Positions 28,220 through 36,362 of a stretch of 64,000 nt of DNA are shown in pieces. Each line of letters starts with the position of its first letter. The stretch's first letter is position 1. A program made the translations under genes and the position numbers. The stretch comes from Allobosea sp. (GTDB lineage Bacteria; Pseudomonadota; Alphaproteobacteria; Rhizobiales; Kaistiaceae). The notes beneath the pieces were generated by a model that did not search any database, was not told the origin of the DNA, and was given only the letters and a program-made list of their open reading frames with translations. The stretch is from NCBI GenBank assembly GCA_017307955.1, contig JAFKFV010000018.1:124001-188000 (forward strand), given 5' to 3'.

Positions 28220-29368
28220 GTGAAATCCATTCTCCACACGACCGTCGCGCTCGCGGCAATGGCCGCGTTCTGCGGCCAGGCCTTCGCGCAGGCGGCCAGC
28301 GTCGGCCCGGGCGAAGGCGCCGTGAGCATCGTCGCCTGGCCGGGCTATATCGAGCGCGGCGAGACCGACAAGGCCTATGACTGGGTCAGCGATTTCGAGA
28401 AGACGACCGGCTGCAAGGTCTCGGTGAAGACGGCCGCCACCTCGGACGAGATGGTGACCCTGATGAATCAGGGCGGTTTCGATCTCGTCACCGCGTCGGG
28501 CGACGCCTCGCTCCGCCTCGTCGCCGGCAAGAAGGTGGTGCCGATCGATACGGCCAAGATCCCGTCCTGGTCGACCCTCGACGATCGCCTCAAGGACGGC
28601 GCCTGGTTCACGGTCGACGGCCAGCATTACGGCACGCCCTATCAGTGGGGCCCGAACGTGCTGATGTACAACACCAATGTCTTCAAGGAAGCGCCGAAGA
28701 GCTGGAACATCGTCTTCGAGAAGCAGGATTTCCCTGACGGCAAGCCGAATGCCGGCCGCGTCCAGGCCTATGACGGGCCGATCTACATTGCCGACGCCGC
28801 CACCTATCTCATGTCCAAGAAGCCCGAACTCGGCATCAAGGACCCGTATGAGCTCAACGAGGAGCAGTATGCGGCGGTGCTCGAACTGCTGAAGGGCCAG
28901 CGCCAGCTTGTCGGCCGCTACTGGCACGATGCGGCGGTGCAGGTCGACGACTTCAAGACCGAGGGCGTCGTCGCCTCCTCGTCCTGGCCGTTCCAGGTCA
29001 ACACGCTGCAGGCCGACAAGCAGCCGATCGCCTCGACCGTTCCCGACGAAGGCGCCACCGGCTGGGCCGACACGACCATGCTCGCCGCCAATGCCGAGCA
29101 TCCGAACTGCGCCTATCTCTGGATGGAGCATTCGCTGTCGCCGAAGGTGCAGGGCGACGTCGCCGCCTGGTTCGGATCGGTGCCGGTCGTTCCCGCGGCC
29201 TGCAAGGGCAACGAGCTGCTCGGCGACGGCGGCTGCGCGACCAATGGCTTCGACAATTTCTCGAAGATCCATTTCTGGAAGACGCCGGTCGCGAAATGCG
29301 CAAGCCAGGGCACCTGCGTCCCCTATTCGCGCTGGGTCACCGACTACATCGCCGTGATGGGCGGCTGA
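28220..29368 (+). CDS. ydcS: Polyamine-type ABC transporter periplasmic binding protein (YdcS-like)
   Basis: The solute receptor of a PotD/YdcS-type importer, 382 residues. A signal peptide covers residues 1-24, ending QAFAQA. The mature part reads VSIVAWPGYIERGETDKAYD, typical of spermidine/putrescine binding proteins, and MYNTNVFKE is a conserved family segment near residue 150. GTG start with AGGGAG 8 bases upstream. Its order with ATPase, two permeases and a gamma-aminobutyraldehyde dehydrogenase is exactly that of E. coli ydcSTUV-patD, which makes putrescine or a related polyamine the best guess. Four Cys near the C-terminus may form disulfides. Confidence 0.88.
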   Translation: MKSILHTTVALAAMAAFCGQAFAQAASVGPGEGAVSIVAWPGYIERGETDKAYDWVSDFEKTTGCKVSVKTAATSDEMVTLMNQGGFDLVTASGDASLRLVAGKKVVPIDTAKIPSWSTLDDRLKDGAWFTVDGQHYGTPYQWGPNVLMYNTNVFKEAPKSWNIVFEKQDFPDGKPNAGRVQAYDGPIYIADAATYLMSKKPELGIKDPYELNEEQYAAVLELLKGQRQLVGRYWHDAAVQVDDFKTEGVVASSSWPFQVNTLQADKQPIASTVPDEGATGWADTTMLAANAEHPNCAYLWMEHSLSPKVQGDVAAWFGSVPVVPAACKGNELLGDGGCATNGFDNFSKIHFWKTPVAKCASQGTCVPYSRWVTDYIAVMGG

Positions 29369-29393
29369 TCGCCTTGATCACACCAGTCGCCAA

Positions 29394-29494
29394 CGTCATG
29401 CCCGGGCTCGTCCCGGGCATCCACGTCTTGCTCGTTGAATATGACCGCGGAAGCAAGGAAGTCGTGGATGGCCGGGACGAGCCCGGCCATGACG
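29394..29494. repeat. Long palindromic (REP/BIME-like) element between ydcS and ydcT
   Basis: Two arms of about 38-42 bases (29394-29431 and 29453-29494) form an imperfect inverted repeat. Both contain CCGGGCTCGTCCCGG-type cores flanked by CGTCATG and CATCCACG. The loop is about 21 bases. This form is that of dispersed palindromic repeats in Rhizobiales. It sits in the transcribed gap after the binding-protein gene, where such hairpins often block 3' exonucleases and raise binding-protein output relative to the transporter. No second copy was noticed in the window. Confidence 0.75.
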
Positions 29495-29516
29495 GCGTTG
29501 CATCGTGGATGACGAA

Positions 29517-30506
29517 ATGACCGCCGCCGTCTCGCTTCGCGGCGTCTCGCGCCATTTCGGCAGCGTGAAGGCGCTCGATGCCGTCGATCTCGAGATCGCG
29601 GAGGGCGAGTTCTTCGCGATGCTCGGGCCGTCCGGCTCGGGCAAGACGACGTGCCTTCGCCTCATCGCCGGCTTCGAGCAGCCGACCGCCGGCCATATCG
29701 AGATCTTCGGCGAGCGCGTCGAGGGCGTGCCGCCCTATCGCCGCAACGTCAACACCGTCTTCCAGGATTATGCGCTCTTCCCGCATATGAACGTCCTCGA
29801 AAACGTCGCCTATTCGCTCATGCTGAAGAAGGTGCCGAAGGCGGAGCGGAGCCGGACCGCCGAGACGGCGCTGGAGATGGTGAAGCTCGGCGGCTATGGC
29901 GGGCGGCGGCCGGGACAGCTTTCCGGCGGCCAGCGCCAGCGCGTGGCGCTCGCTCGGGCGATCGTCAACAATCCGCGCGTGCTGTTGCTCGACGAGCCGC
30001 TCGGCGCCCTCGATCTCAAGCTGCGCGAGAGCATGCAGGAGGAATTGAAGAGCCTGCAGAAGCGGCTCGGCATCACCTTCATCTTCGTGACGCATGACCA
30101 GGGCGAGGCGCTCTCGATGGCCGATCGCGTGGCCGTGTTCAGCGATGGGCGCATCCGCCAGGTCGGCACGCCGGAGGCGATCTACCGCGCGCCGAACTCG
30201 CCCTTCGTCGCCGATTTCGTCGGCTCGTCCAATGTCCTGCCGCCCGAACTCGTCGAAAGGCTCACCGGCGAGCGGCGCTGGGCGAGCCTTCGGCCCGAAG
30301 CGATCCGGCTCGGGAATGGCGAGGGCCTCGGCGGAACGGTGGTTGCGCGCAGCTATCTCGGCCCGGTGACGCGGCTGGCGATCGAGGCGGCGGGCCTTCG
30401 CCTCCACGCCGCCCTCCCCTCGACTTCCGCCCTGCCGGCCGAAGGCGAACAGGTAACGATACTGTTCGATCGCGACGCACTGCATCTCATGGAGAGCGAC
30501 GCGTGA
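29517..30506 (+). CDS. ydcT: Polyamine-type ABC transporter ATPase (YdcT/PotA-like)
   Basis: The energy-coupling ATPase of the importer, 329 residues. Walker A LGPSGSGKTTCLRL is near residue 37, Q-loop NTVFQDYALFPHMNVLENV near 80, signature QLSGGQRQRVALARA near 135, Walker B VLLLDEPLGALD and the His switch FVTHDQGEALSM near 195. The C-terminal TOBE domain from about 235 has SSNVLPPELVERL and ASLRPEAIRL, typical of the PotA group. I chose the ATG at 29517; an in-frame GTG at 29505 is also possible and neither has a strong SD. The stop overlaps the next start by 4 bases. Confidence 0.92.
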   Translation: MTAAVSLRGVSRHFGSVKALDAVDLEIAEGEFFAMLGPSGSGKTTCLRLIAGFEQPTAGHIEIFGERVEGVPPYRRNVNTVFQDYALFPHMNVLENVAYSLMLKKVPKAERSRTAETALEMVKLGGYGGRRPGQLSGGQRQRVALARAIVNNPRVLLLDEPLGALDLKLRESMQEELKSLQKRLGITFIFVTHDQGEALSMADRVAVFSDGRIRQVGTPEAIYRAPNSPFVADFVGSSNVLPPELVERLTGERRWASLRPEAIRLGNGEGLGGTVVARSYLGPVTRLAIEAAGLRLHAALPSTSALPAEGEQVTILFDRDALHLMESDA

Positions 30507-31441
30507 GCGCCTCAGCGGAGCCCGCCGCCGCTCCCGCCGGCAGCCGGCTCGGCGACGTGTTCTGGCGGCGGCCGGGTCTCCTCGTGCTCGTGATGCTGAC
30601 GCCGCCACTGCTGTGGCTCGGCATCGTCTATGTCGGCTCGCTGCTGACGCTTCTCCTGCAGAGCTTCTATTCGCTCGACGACTTCTCCGGCCTCGTGGTG
30701 CCGGAATTCACGCTCTCGACCTATGCGCAGCTGCTGACGCCGGCCAATTTCGACATCATCCGGCGCACCGTGGTCATGGCCGCGCTGGTGACTGTCGCAG
30801 ACGCGATCATCGCCTTCCCGATCGCCTATATGGCGGCGCGCTATGCGCGGGGGCACTGGAAGGCCCTGTTCTATCTCGCGGTCATGCTGCCGCTCTGGTC
30901 GAGCTATCTCGTCAAGGTCTATGCGTGGAAGCTGATCCTCGCCAAGGAGGGCATCCTCAACTGGCTGTTCGAGACGCTGCACCTGACGCCGCTGCTCGAT
31001 TTCGTGCTCGCCTTTCCCGGCATCGGCGGCAACTCGCTGTCGGTGAGCTCGCTCGGCACCTTCCTCGTCTTCGTCTATGTCTGGCTTCCCTACATGATCC
31101 TGCCGACCCAGGCGGCGCTGGAGCGCGTGCCGGCCAATCTCGTCGATGCCAGCTCCGATCTCGGCGGTCGCCCGTCGGCGACGTTCCGCCATGTGATCCT
31201 GCCGCTGGCCTTCCCCGGCATTGTCGCGGGCTCGATCTTCACCTTCTCGCTGACGCTCGGGGACTACATCATCCCGCAGATCGTCGGCACGTCGCGGCTC
31301 TTCATCGGCCAGGCCGTCTATGCGCAGCAGGGCACCGCCGGCAATATCCCGCTCGCCGCCGCCTTCACCGTCGTGCCGGTCGTCATCATGGGCATCTATC
31401 TCACCATCGCCAAACGGCTCGGAGCCTTCGATGCGCTCTGA
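30503..31441 (+). CDS. ydcU: Polyamine-type ABC transporter permease 1 (YdcU-like)
   Basis: One of two inner-membrane permeases of the importer, 312 residues with about six helices. The first is near residues 27-55 (LLVLVMLTPPLLWLGIVYVG). The EAA-like cytoplasmic loop reads ANLVDASSDLGGRPSATFRH (about residues 213-232), followed by VILPLAFPGIVAGSIF. It starts with GTG inside the upstream stop (GTGA), so translation is coupled. It matches the PotB/YdcU side of the family because it carries the longer N-terminus. The next permease gene starts 11 bases before its end. Confidence 0.92.
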   Translation: MSASAEPAAAPAGSRLGDVFWRRPGLLVLVMLTPPLLWLGIVYVGSLLTLLLQSFYSLDDFSGLVVPEFTLSTYAQLLTPANFDIIRRTVVMAALVTVADAIIAFPIAYMAARYARGHWKALFYLAVMLPLWSSYLVKVYAWKLILAKEGILNWLFETLHLTPLLDFVLAFPGIGGNSLSVSSLGTFLVFVYVWLPYMILPTQAALERVPANLVDASSDLGGRPSATFRHVILPLAFPGIVAGSIFTFSLTLGDYIIPQIVGTSRLFIGQAVYAQQGTAGNIPLAAAFTVVPVVIMGIYLTIAKRLGAFDAL

Positions 31442-32243
31442 GGACGGCCGCGCCCCGCTCTTCCTGCGCCTCGCCGCGGCGGGCGGGCTCGTCTACCTGC
31501 TGGCGCCGCTCCTCATCATCTTCGTCTATGCCTTCACGACCGAAGAGCGCAGCTTTGTCTGGCCGCCGCCGGGGCTGACGCTGAAATGGTTCGCCGTCGC
31601 CTGGAACAGGCCCGACGTGACGGCGGCGCTGGTGCTGTCGCTGCAGGTCGCGGCGGTCGCGACCGTCATCGCCATGGTGCTCAGCACGCTCTGCGCCGCC
31701 GCGGTGAGCCGCAGCCGCTTCTTCGGCCGCGAGACGATCTCGCTGCTCGTCATCCTGCCGATCGCGCTGCCGGGCATCATCACCGGCATCGCGCTGCGCT
31801 CCGCCTTCGCGACCTTCGAGATCCCGTTCTCGTTCTGGACGATCGTGCTCGGCCACGCGACCTTCTGCATCGTCGTCGTCTACAACAACGCGGTTGCCCG
31901 CTTCCGCCGTACCTCGCAATCGCTCGTCGAGGCATCGATGGATCTCGGCGCGGACGGCTTCCAGACCTTCCGCCACGTGATCCTGCCCAACATCGCGACG
32001 GCGCTGCTCGCCGGCGGCATGCTGGCCTTCGCGCTCTCCTTCGACGAGGTGATCGTCACCACCTTCACGGCAGGGCAGCAGCAGACGCTGCCGCTCTGGA
32101 TGCTGGAGGAGCTGATCCGGCCGCGGCAGCGGCCCGTCACCAATGTCGTGGCGCTGTTCGTGGTCGCGGCGACGTTCCTGCCTATCCTCGCGGCCTTCTA
32201 TCTCACGCGTGACGGCGATCAGGTCGCCGGCGCCGGCAAATAG
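31431..32243 (+). CDS. ydcV: Polyamine-type ABC transporter permease 2 (YdcV-like)
   Basis: The second permease, 270 residues, PotC/YdcV type, with six predicted helices starting at LAAAGGLVYLLAPLLIIFVY. The EAA loop is QSLVEASMDLGADGFQTFRH, followed by VILPNIATALLAGG. The family's end segment SFDEVIVTTFTAGQQQTLPL is present. The start ATG at 31431 lies inside the upstream gene (11-base overlap) and has GGAG 6 bases upstream; a longer in-frame start is not conserved. With the other permease it forms the membrane channel heterodimer. Confidence 0.92.
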   Translation: MRSEDGRAPLFLRLAAAGGLVYLLAPLLIIFVYAFTTEERSFVWPPPGLTLKWFAVAWNRPDVTAALVLSLQVAAVATVIAMVLSTLCAAAVSRSRFFGRETISLLVILPIALPGIITGIALRSAFATFEIPFSFWTIVLGHATFCIVVVYNNAVARFRRTSQSLVEASMDLGADGFQTFRHVILPNIATALLAGGMLAFALSFDEVIVTTFTAGQQQTLPLWMLEELIRPRQRPVTNVVALFVVAATFLPILAAFYLTRDGDQVAGAGK

Positions 32244-32257
32244 CATCGGAGACAATC

Positions 32258-33685
32258 ATGCAGACCAGCATGCTGATCGGATCACGCTTCGAGGACGGCA
32301 ACGGCGCCGAGGAGGCCATCCTCAACCCCCGCACCGGCGGCACGATCGTCACCATTCCCGAGGCGACGAGCGAGCAGGTCGACGCGGCCGTCGCGGCGGC
32401 GCGGGCGGCTTTCCCGTCCTGGTCGCGCACGACGCCGGCGCAGCGCTCCGCCTATCTCCTCAAGATCGCCGACGCGATCGAGCATGACGCGCTCGCCTTC
32501 GCGACGCTCGAGGCCGAGAACTGCGGCAAGCCGATCAATGCCATGCTGAACGACGAGATTCCGGCGATCGTCGACTGCTACCGCTTCTTCGCGGGTGCGG
32601 CGCGTACGCTCTCGGGCCAGGTCGCCGGCGAATATCTGCCGGGCCATACCTCGATGATCCGCCGCGATGCGGTCGGCGTCGTCGGCTCGATCGCGCCGTG
32701 GAACTATCCGATGATGATGATGGCCTGGAAACTGGCCCCGGCGCTCGCCGGTGGCAACACGGTCGTCTTCAAGCCCTCTGAACAGACCCCGCTGACCGCG
32801 CTGCGCTTTGCCGAGACGCTGGCCGCGATCCTCCCCGAAGGCGTCGTCAACATTATCTTCGGCCGCGGCGCCAGCGTTGGCGACCTGCTCATCAATCATC
32901 CGGGCATCGACATGGTCTCGGTGACCGGCGCGATAACGACCGGGCAGAAGGTCATCCAGGCCGCGGCCGGCACCGTGAAGCGCACCCATCTCGAACTCGG
33001 CGGCAAAGCGCCGGTCATCGTCTTCGACGACGCCGACATCGACGCCGTCGTGAACGGGCTCCGCGCCTTCGGCTATTACAATGCCGGGCAGGACTGCACC
33101 GCCGCCTGCCGCATCTATGCCGCGCCGAAGATCCACGACCGCCTCGTCGCCGACCTCGCCTCGGCAGCATCCTCGCTGGTCTTCAACGATGCCGACGACA
33201 CGAAGAACGAGCTCGGGCCGCTGATCTCGGCCCGCCAGCGCGACCGCGTCGCCGGCTTCGTCGACCGCGCCAAGGCCGAGAAGCACATCGAGGTCGCGAC
33301 CGGCGGCAACATGGTCGGCGGCGGCGGCTTCTATTTCGAGCCGACCGTGATCGCCGGCGCGCTGCAGAGCGACGAGATCGTGCGGCGCGAAGTGTTCGGC
33401 CCCGTCGTCTCGGTGACCCGCTTCACCGATACCGACGAGGCGATCGCCTGGGCCAATGACAGCGACTATGGCCTCGCCTCCTCCGTCTGGACCAAGGATG
33501 TCGGCCGCGCCATGAAGGTCGCCGCTGAGCTGCGCTATGGCTGCACCTGGGTGAACACGCATTTCATGCTCACCAGCGAGATGCCGCATGGCGGCCTCAA
33601 GCAGTCCGGCTACGGCAAGGACCTCTCGGCATATGCGCTGGAGGACTACACCGTCGTGCGCCATGTGATGGTGGCGCATGGCTGA
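32258..33685 (+). CDS. patD: Gamma-aminobutyraldehyde dehydrogenase
   Basis: Oxidises 4-aminobutyraldehyde, made from putrescine by transaminase or oxidase, to GABA with NAD. The 475-residue ALDH has the NAD site SIAPWNYPMMMMAWKLAPAL (near residue 147), the general-base Glu in THLELGGKAPV (near residue 246) and the catalytic Cys in YYNAGQDCTAACRIY (Cys near residue 280). The tandem-Cys form of this motif is typical of PatD/YdcW. It is last in the ydcSTUV operon, 14 bases after ydcV. Uptake and oxidation are thus encoded together, but the amine transaminase step is not in this window. Confidence 0.9.
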   Translation: MQTSMLIGSRFEDGNGAEEAILNPRTGGTIVTIPEATSEQVDAAVAAARAAFPSWSRTTPAQRSAYLLKIADAIEHDALAFATLEAENCGKPINAMLNDEIPAIVDCYRFFAGAARTLSGQVAGEYLPGHTSMIRRDAVGVVGSIAPWNYPMMMMAWKLAPALAGGNTVVFKPSEQTPLTALRFAETLAAILPEGVVNIIFGRGASVGDLLINHPGIDMVSVTGAITTGQKVIQAAAGTVKRTHLELGGKAPVIVFDDADIDAVVNGLRAFGYYNAGQDCTAACRIYAAPKIHDRLVADLASAASSLVFNDADDTKNELGPLISARQRDRVAGFVDRAKAEKHIEVATGGNMVGGGGFYFEPTVIAGALQSDEIVRREVFGPVVSVTRFTDTDEAIAWANDSDYGLASSVWTKDVGRAMKVAAELRYGCTWVNTHFMLTSEMPHGGLKQSGYGKDLSAYALEDYTVVRHVMVAHG

Positions 33686-33688
33686 GGC

Positions 33689-34060
33689 TCAGTTGAACAC
33701 CACAAGGCAGGCGCCGCCGATGAGAGCCGCATAGGTGGCCAGCATGCCGGCGCTGCGGAGCGGCAGCAGCCCGGTCAGCATCCCGGCGGCATGAAGCGTT
33801 CGGCCGCCGGCGAGCAGCAACGCGACGATCCAGAGCCCCGCCGCGCCTGCGCCGCGATATTCTGCGATGCCGATCAGGATCAGCACCATCGGCGTGTATT
33901 CGGTGAAATTGCCCTGCGCGCGGATGCGGCGCAGCAGATCTTCGCTCTCGCCGAAGCCGACGGTGACGCCGGTCTTCATCCGGCCGAGGCTGACATAGAA
34001 GCTGAGCGCGAGGAGCAGAAGCGCTGAGTAGACGGCAACGGCGCCGGTGATCGGCAGCAT
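33689..34060 (-). CDS. MAPEG family membrane protein
   Basis: A 123-residue integral membrane protein with four predicted helices. The MAPEG signature region reads SEDLLRRIRAQGNFTEYTPM, about residues 38-57, with the conserved Arg-x-x-x-Asn-x-x-Glu pattern. Eukaryotic relatives are glutathione-dependent enzymes such as microsomal GST; bacterial members like this one are poorly known and close to the YecN-type group. It is convergent with patD (3-base gap) and transcribed alone. Catalysis is possible but not shown. Confidence 0.85.
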   Translation of the reverse strand: MLPITGAVAVYSALLLLALSFYVSLGRMKTGVTVGFGESEDLLRRIRAQGNFTEYTPMVLILIGIAEYRGAGAAGLWIVALLLAGGRTLHAAGMLTGLLPLRSAGMLATYAALIGGACLVVFN

Positions 34061-34245
34061 GATTTTCCCTCTCCGGGTCGAACGATCGCGACGGCGGCGA
34101 TCTTCGGGCGATGGCGCAGGCCTGTCGATCCCCGATCCATTGCGTCTTCGTCCCGGCCACGGATCCCTCTTGCGCGGCCTCCTTCCGCCATGGATGATTG
34201 AATCGATTTAGCGTCACCCCCCGGCGCAACTGTGAGGATCATTCC

Positions 34246-35085
34246 ATGGCATCGCTCGAAAACACCGTCGCCGTCGTCACCGGCGCGGGCCGCGGCATCG
34301 GCCGCGAGATCGCCCTCCATCAGGCCGCCGCCGGCGCCAGGGTCGGGCTTCTCGCCCGCACGGCGCGCGAGATCGAGGAGACGGCGGCGCTGATCGCGGC
34401 CAAGGGCGGCACGGCACTCGCCCTTCCGGTCGATCTCGTCGACCGCGCCGCGGTCGAGACCGTTCTGGCGCGGATCGCCGAAGAATTCGGGCCGGTAGAT
34501 ACGCTCGTCAACAATCACGGCTCGTTCCGCGCCTTCGGCCCGATCTGGGACTGCGATCCGGAGACGTGGTGGTCGGATGTCGAGATCAATCTGCGCGGCA
34601 CGTTCCACACCTGCCGCGTCGTGGCGCCCGCGATGCTGAAGCGCGGCCGCGGCCGCATCGTCAATCTCGTCGGCGGCGGCACGGGCAACAGCTTCCCGCA
34701 TGGCTCCGGCTATGCATCGAGCAAGGCGGCGATCATGCGCTTCACCGAGTGCCTGAACGACACGACCATCGAAGGCGGCGTGCGCGCCTTCGCGGTCGAT
34801 CCGGGCCTCGTGCGGACCTCGATGACGGAATTGCAGCTGAACTCGCCCGAGGGTCAGGCCTGGCTTCCCGGCATCCAGCAGCTCTTCGACGAGGGCATCA
34901 ATGTTCCGCCGACCCGCGCCGCGACGCTGATCGCCGAGATCGCCGCCGGCCGCTTCGATCCGCTGGCCGGGCGGCTGCTGCGCGGCGTCGACGACCGCGA
35001 CCAGCTCGAGGCGGAGATGCACGCGCTCGCCGCCGAGGACGGCCGTGCGCTGCGCTTCACGGGCGTCGAGCAGCGGAAGCTCTGA
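34246..35085 (+). CDS. Short-chain dehydrogenase/reductase
   Basis: A 279-residue classical SDR. The cofactor motif TGAGRGIGREIALH is at about residues 11-24 and the adenine-ring motif reads NNHG in place of NNAG. The catalytic Tyr and Lys lie in SGYASSKAAIMRF (about residues 158-170), after the Ser-equivalent region LVGGGTGNSF. The C-terminal 60 residues are longer than in minimal SDRs. GAGG lies 8 bases before the ATG at 34246. It is alone, with uspA downstream behind its own promoter. Substrate unknown. Confidence 0.88.
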   Translation: MASLENTVAVVTGAGRGIGREIALHQAAAGARVGLLARTAREIEETAALIAAKGGTALALPVDLVDRAAVETVLARIAEEFGPVDTLVNNHGSFRAFGPIWDCDPETWWSDVEINLRGTFHTCRVVAPAMLKRGRGRIVNLVGGGTGNSFPHGSGYASSKAAIMRFTECLNDTTIEGGVRAFAVDPGLVRTSMTELQLNSPEGQAWLPGIQQLFDEGINVPPTRAATLIAEIAAGRFDPLAGRLLRGVDDRDQLEAEMHALAAEDGRALRFTGVEQRKL

Positions 35086-35102
35086 GCGCAATCGCCCGGC
35101 GC

Positions 35103-35144
35103 TTGATGCGGGTCAAGAGCCGCCGAAGCAACTCCGTGCATGCT
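35103..35144 (+). promoter_or_regulatory. Predicted FNR/FixK-dependent promoter of uspA-like gene
   Basis: TTGATGCGGGTCAA at 35103-35116 matches the FNR/FixK consensus (TTGAT-N4-GTCAA form). Its centre plus 41.5 bases puts the start site at 35151, and the implied -10 hexamer at 35139-35144 reads CATGCT. Universal stress protein genes are established FixK/FNR targets in rhizobia, which supports the reading. Confidence 0.65.
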
Positions 35145-35172
35145 CATCCCGTGCAATCATGGGAGGAGCCCG

Positions 35173-35610
35173 ATGTTCAAGCATATCCTGGTGCCCACCG
35201 ACGGATCGCCTCTGGCGACGATCGCCCTCGACAATGCGATCGCGCTGGCGAGCGGGATCGGCTCGCGGCTCACGGTTCTCTACGTTGTGGAGCCGTTCCA
35301 CACCTTCTCGCTCGATCCGGACCAGCTCGGCGAGACCCAGAAGAGCTACGAGGCGCATTCGATCGAATGGGCGGACAACATTCTCGGCCATGCCGCCGGC
35401 AAGGCGCGGGCGGCGTCGGTCGCCTGCGAGACGCTGCGCGTCGTCGCCGACGAGCCCTATCGCGCCATCATCGAGACGGCGATGGACCGCGGCGTCGACC
35501 TGATCGCGATGGCCTCGCATGGCCGGCGCGGACTCGACGCCGTGCTGCTCGGCAGCCAAACGCAGAAGGTGCTGACCCATTCCGGAATTCCGGTGCTCGT
35601 CTATCGCTGA
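35173..35610 (+). CDS. Universal stress protein (UspA family)
   Basis: A 145-residue single-domain Usp. It opens MFKHILVPTDGSPLATIALD, with the conserved Asp of the ATP pocket. It ends with the nucleotide loop MASHGRRGLDAVLLGSQTQK followed by VLTHSGIPVLVYR, matching the G-2x-G-9x-G(S/T) ATP-binding pattern. GGGAGGAG lies 5 bases before the ATG at 35173. The FNR-type box 57 bases upstream points to induction at low oxygen. Usp proteins of this type aid survival in stress through mechanisms that are still unclear. Confidence 0.92.
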   Translation: MFKHILVPTDGSPLATIALDNAIALASGIGSRLTVLYVVEPFHTFSLDPDQLGETQKSYEAHSIEWADNILGHAAGKARAASVACETLRVVADEPYRAIIETAMDRGVDLIAMASHGRRGLDAVLLGSQTQKVLTHSGIPVLVYR

Positions 35611-35624
35611 CCGTGGGTGGCCGC

Positions 35625-36266
35625 CTATCGCGCCAGCACGACATGCATCGCGAGCGGCGTCGTGTCGTGCTTCACGACACGGTAGCCGAGGCCGGGCAGA
35701 TCGATGCCGGCGAACATCGCCTCGCCGCGGCCGAGCAGGACGGGCGAGACCGCGTAATGCAGTTCGTCGATCAGCCCGGCTTCGAGATATTGGCGGACCG
35801 TGCTGACGCCGCCGCCGATCTTCACGTCGAGATCGCCGGCCGCCTCTTGCGCGCGCTCCAGCGCCTCATGGATGCCGCCGGTGACGAAATAGAAGGTGGT
35901 GCCGCCCTCCATAACGATCGGTTCGCGCGCATGATGGGTCAGGATGAAGGTCGGCGCGTGATAGGGCGGATTGGTCCCCCACCAGCCCTTCCAGTCCTCG
36001 TCCGGCCATTCGCCGCGGATCGGGCCGAACATGTTGCGGCCGAGGATGAAAGCGCCGAAGCCGGACATCGAGCGGTCGGCATAGTCGGCATCGATGCCCG
36101 GCGTGCCGCCCTCCTTGCCGATCATGGCGCGGAAGAACGGCGTATCGAAAAACCAGCGATGCAGATCGCGGCCGCCCTTGCCGAGCGGATCGTCGAGGCT
36201 CTGCTCCGGCCCCGCGCCATAGCCGTCGATCGACAACGAAAAAGCGCCGACGCGAACCTTGCCCAT
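35625..36266 (-). CDS. Dihydrofolate reductase / RibD C-terminal domain family protein
   Basis: A 213-residue protein of the RibD-C fold. It reads MGKVRVGAFSLSIDGYGAGP at the N-terminus, FILGRNMFGPIRGEW near residue 75, and GGVSTVRQYLEAGLIDELHY near residues 153-172, the standard signature of YyaP/YwjB-like proteins. They are presumed NADPH-dependent reductases of unknown substrate. The start at 36266 has GGAGGAG upstream. It is divergent from an HxlR regulator with 96 bases between, a common pairing in which HxlR represses the reductase. Confidence 0.88.
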   Translation of the reverse strand: MGKVRVGAFSLSIDGYGAGPEQSLDDPLGKGGRDLHRWFFDTPFFRAMIGKEGGTPGIDADYADRSMSGFGAFILGRNMFGPIRGEWPDEDWKGWWGTNPPYHAPTFILTHHAREPIVMEGGTTFYFVTGGIHEALERAQEAAGDLDVKIGGGVSTVRQYLEAGLIDELHYAVSPVLLGRGEAMFAGIDLPGLGYRVVKHDTTPLAMHVVLAR

Positions 36267-36281
36267 GCTCGTCTCCTCCCG

Positions 36282-36347
36282 TTCAACCGATTGCATATTG
36301 CAACTGGTTGTCTTGTGTCATAACCGATCCTATTTTGCAACCGGTTT
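36282..36347. promoter_or_regulatory. Repeated motif in the reductase-hxlR divergent promoter
   Basis: TTGCAAC(T/C)GGTT occurs twice in direct orientation, at 36298-36309 and 36335-36346, 37 bases apart. A partial third copy (CAACCGATTGCA) spans 36284-36295. The spacing is close to 3.5 helical turns. These are good candidates for HxlR binding and for control of both divergent genes. Confidence 0.5.
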
Positions 36348-36362
36348 CGCCGGAGGATGATC

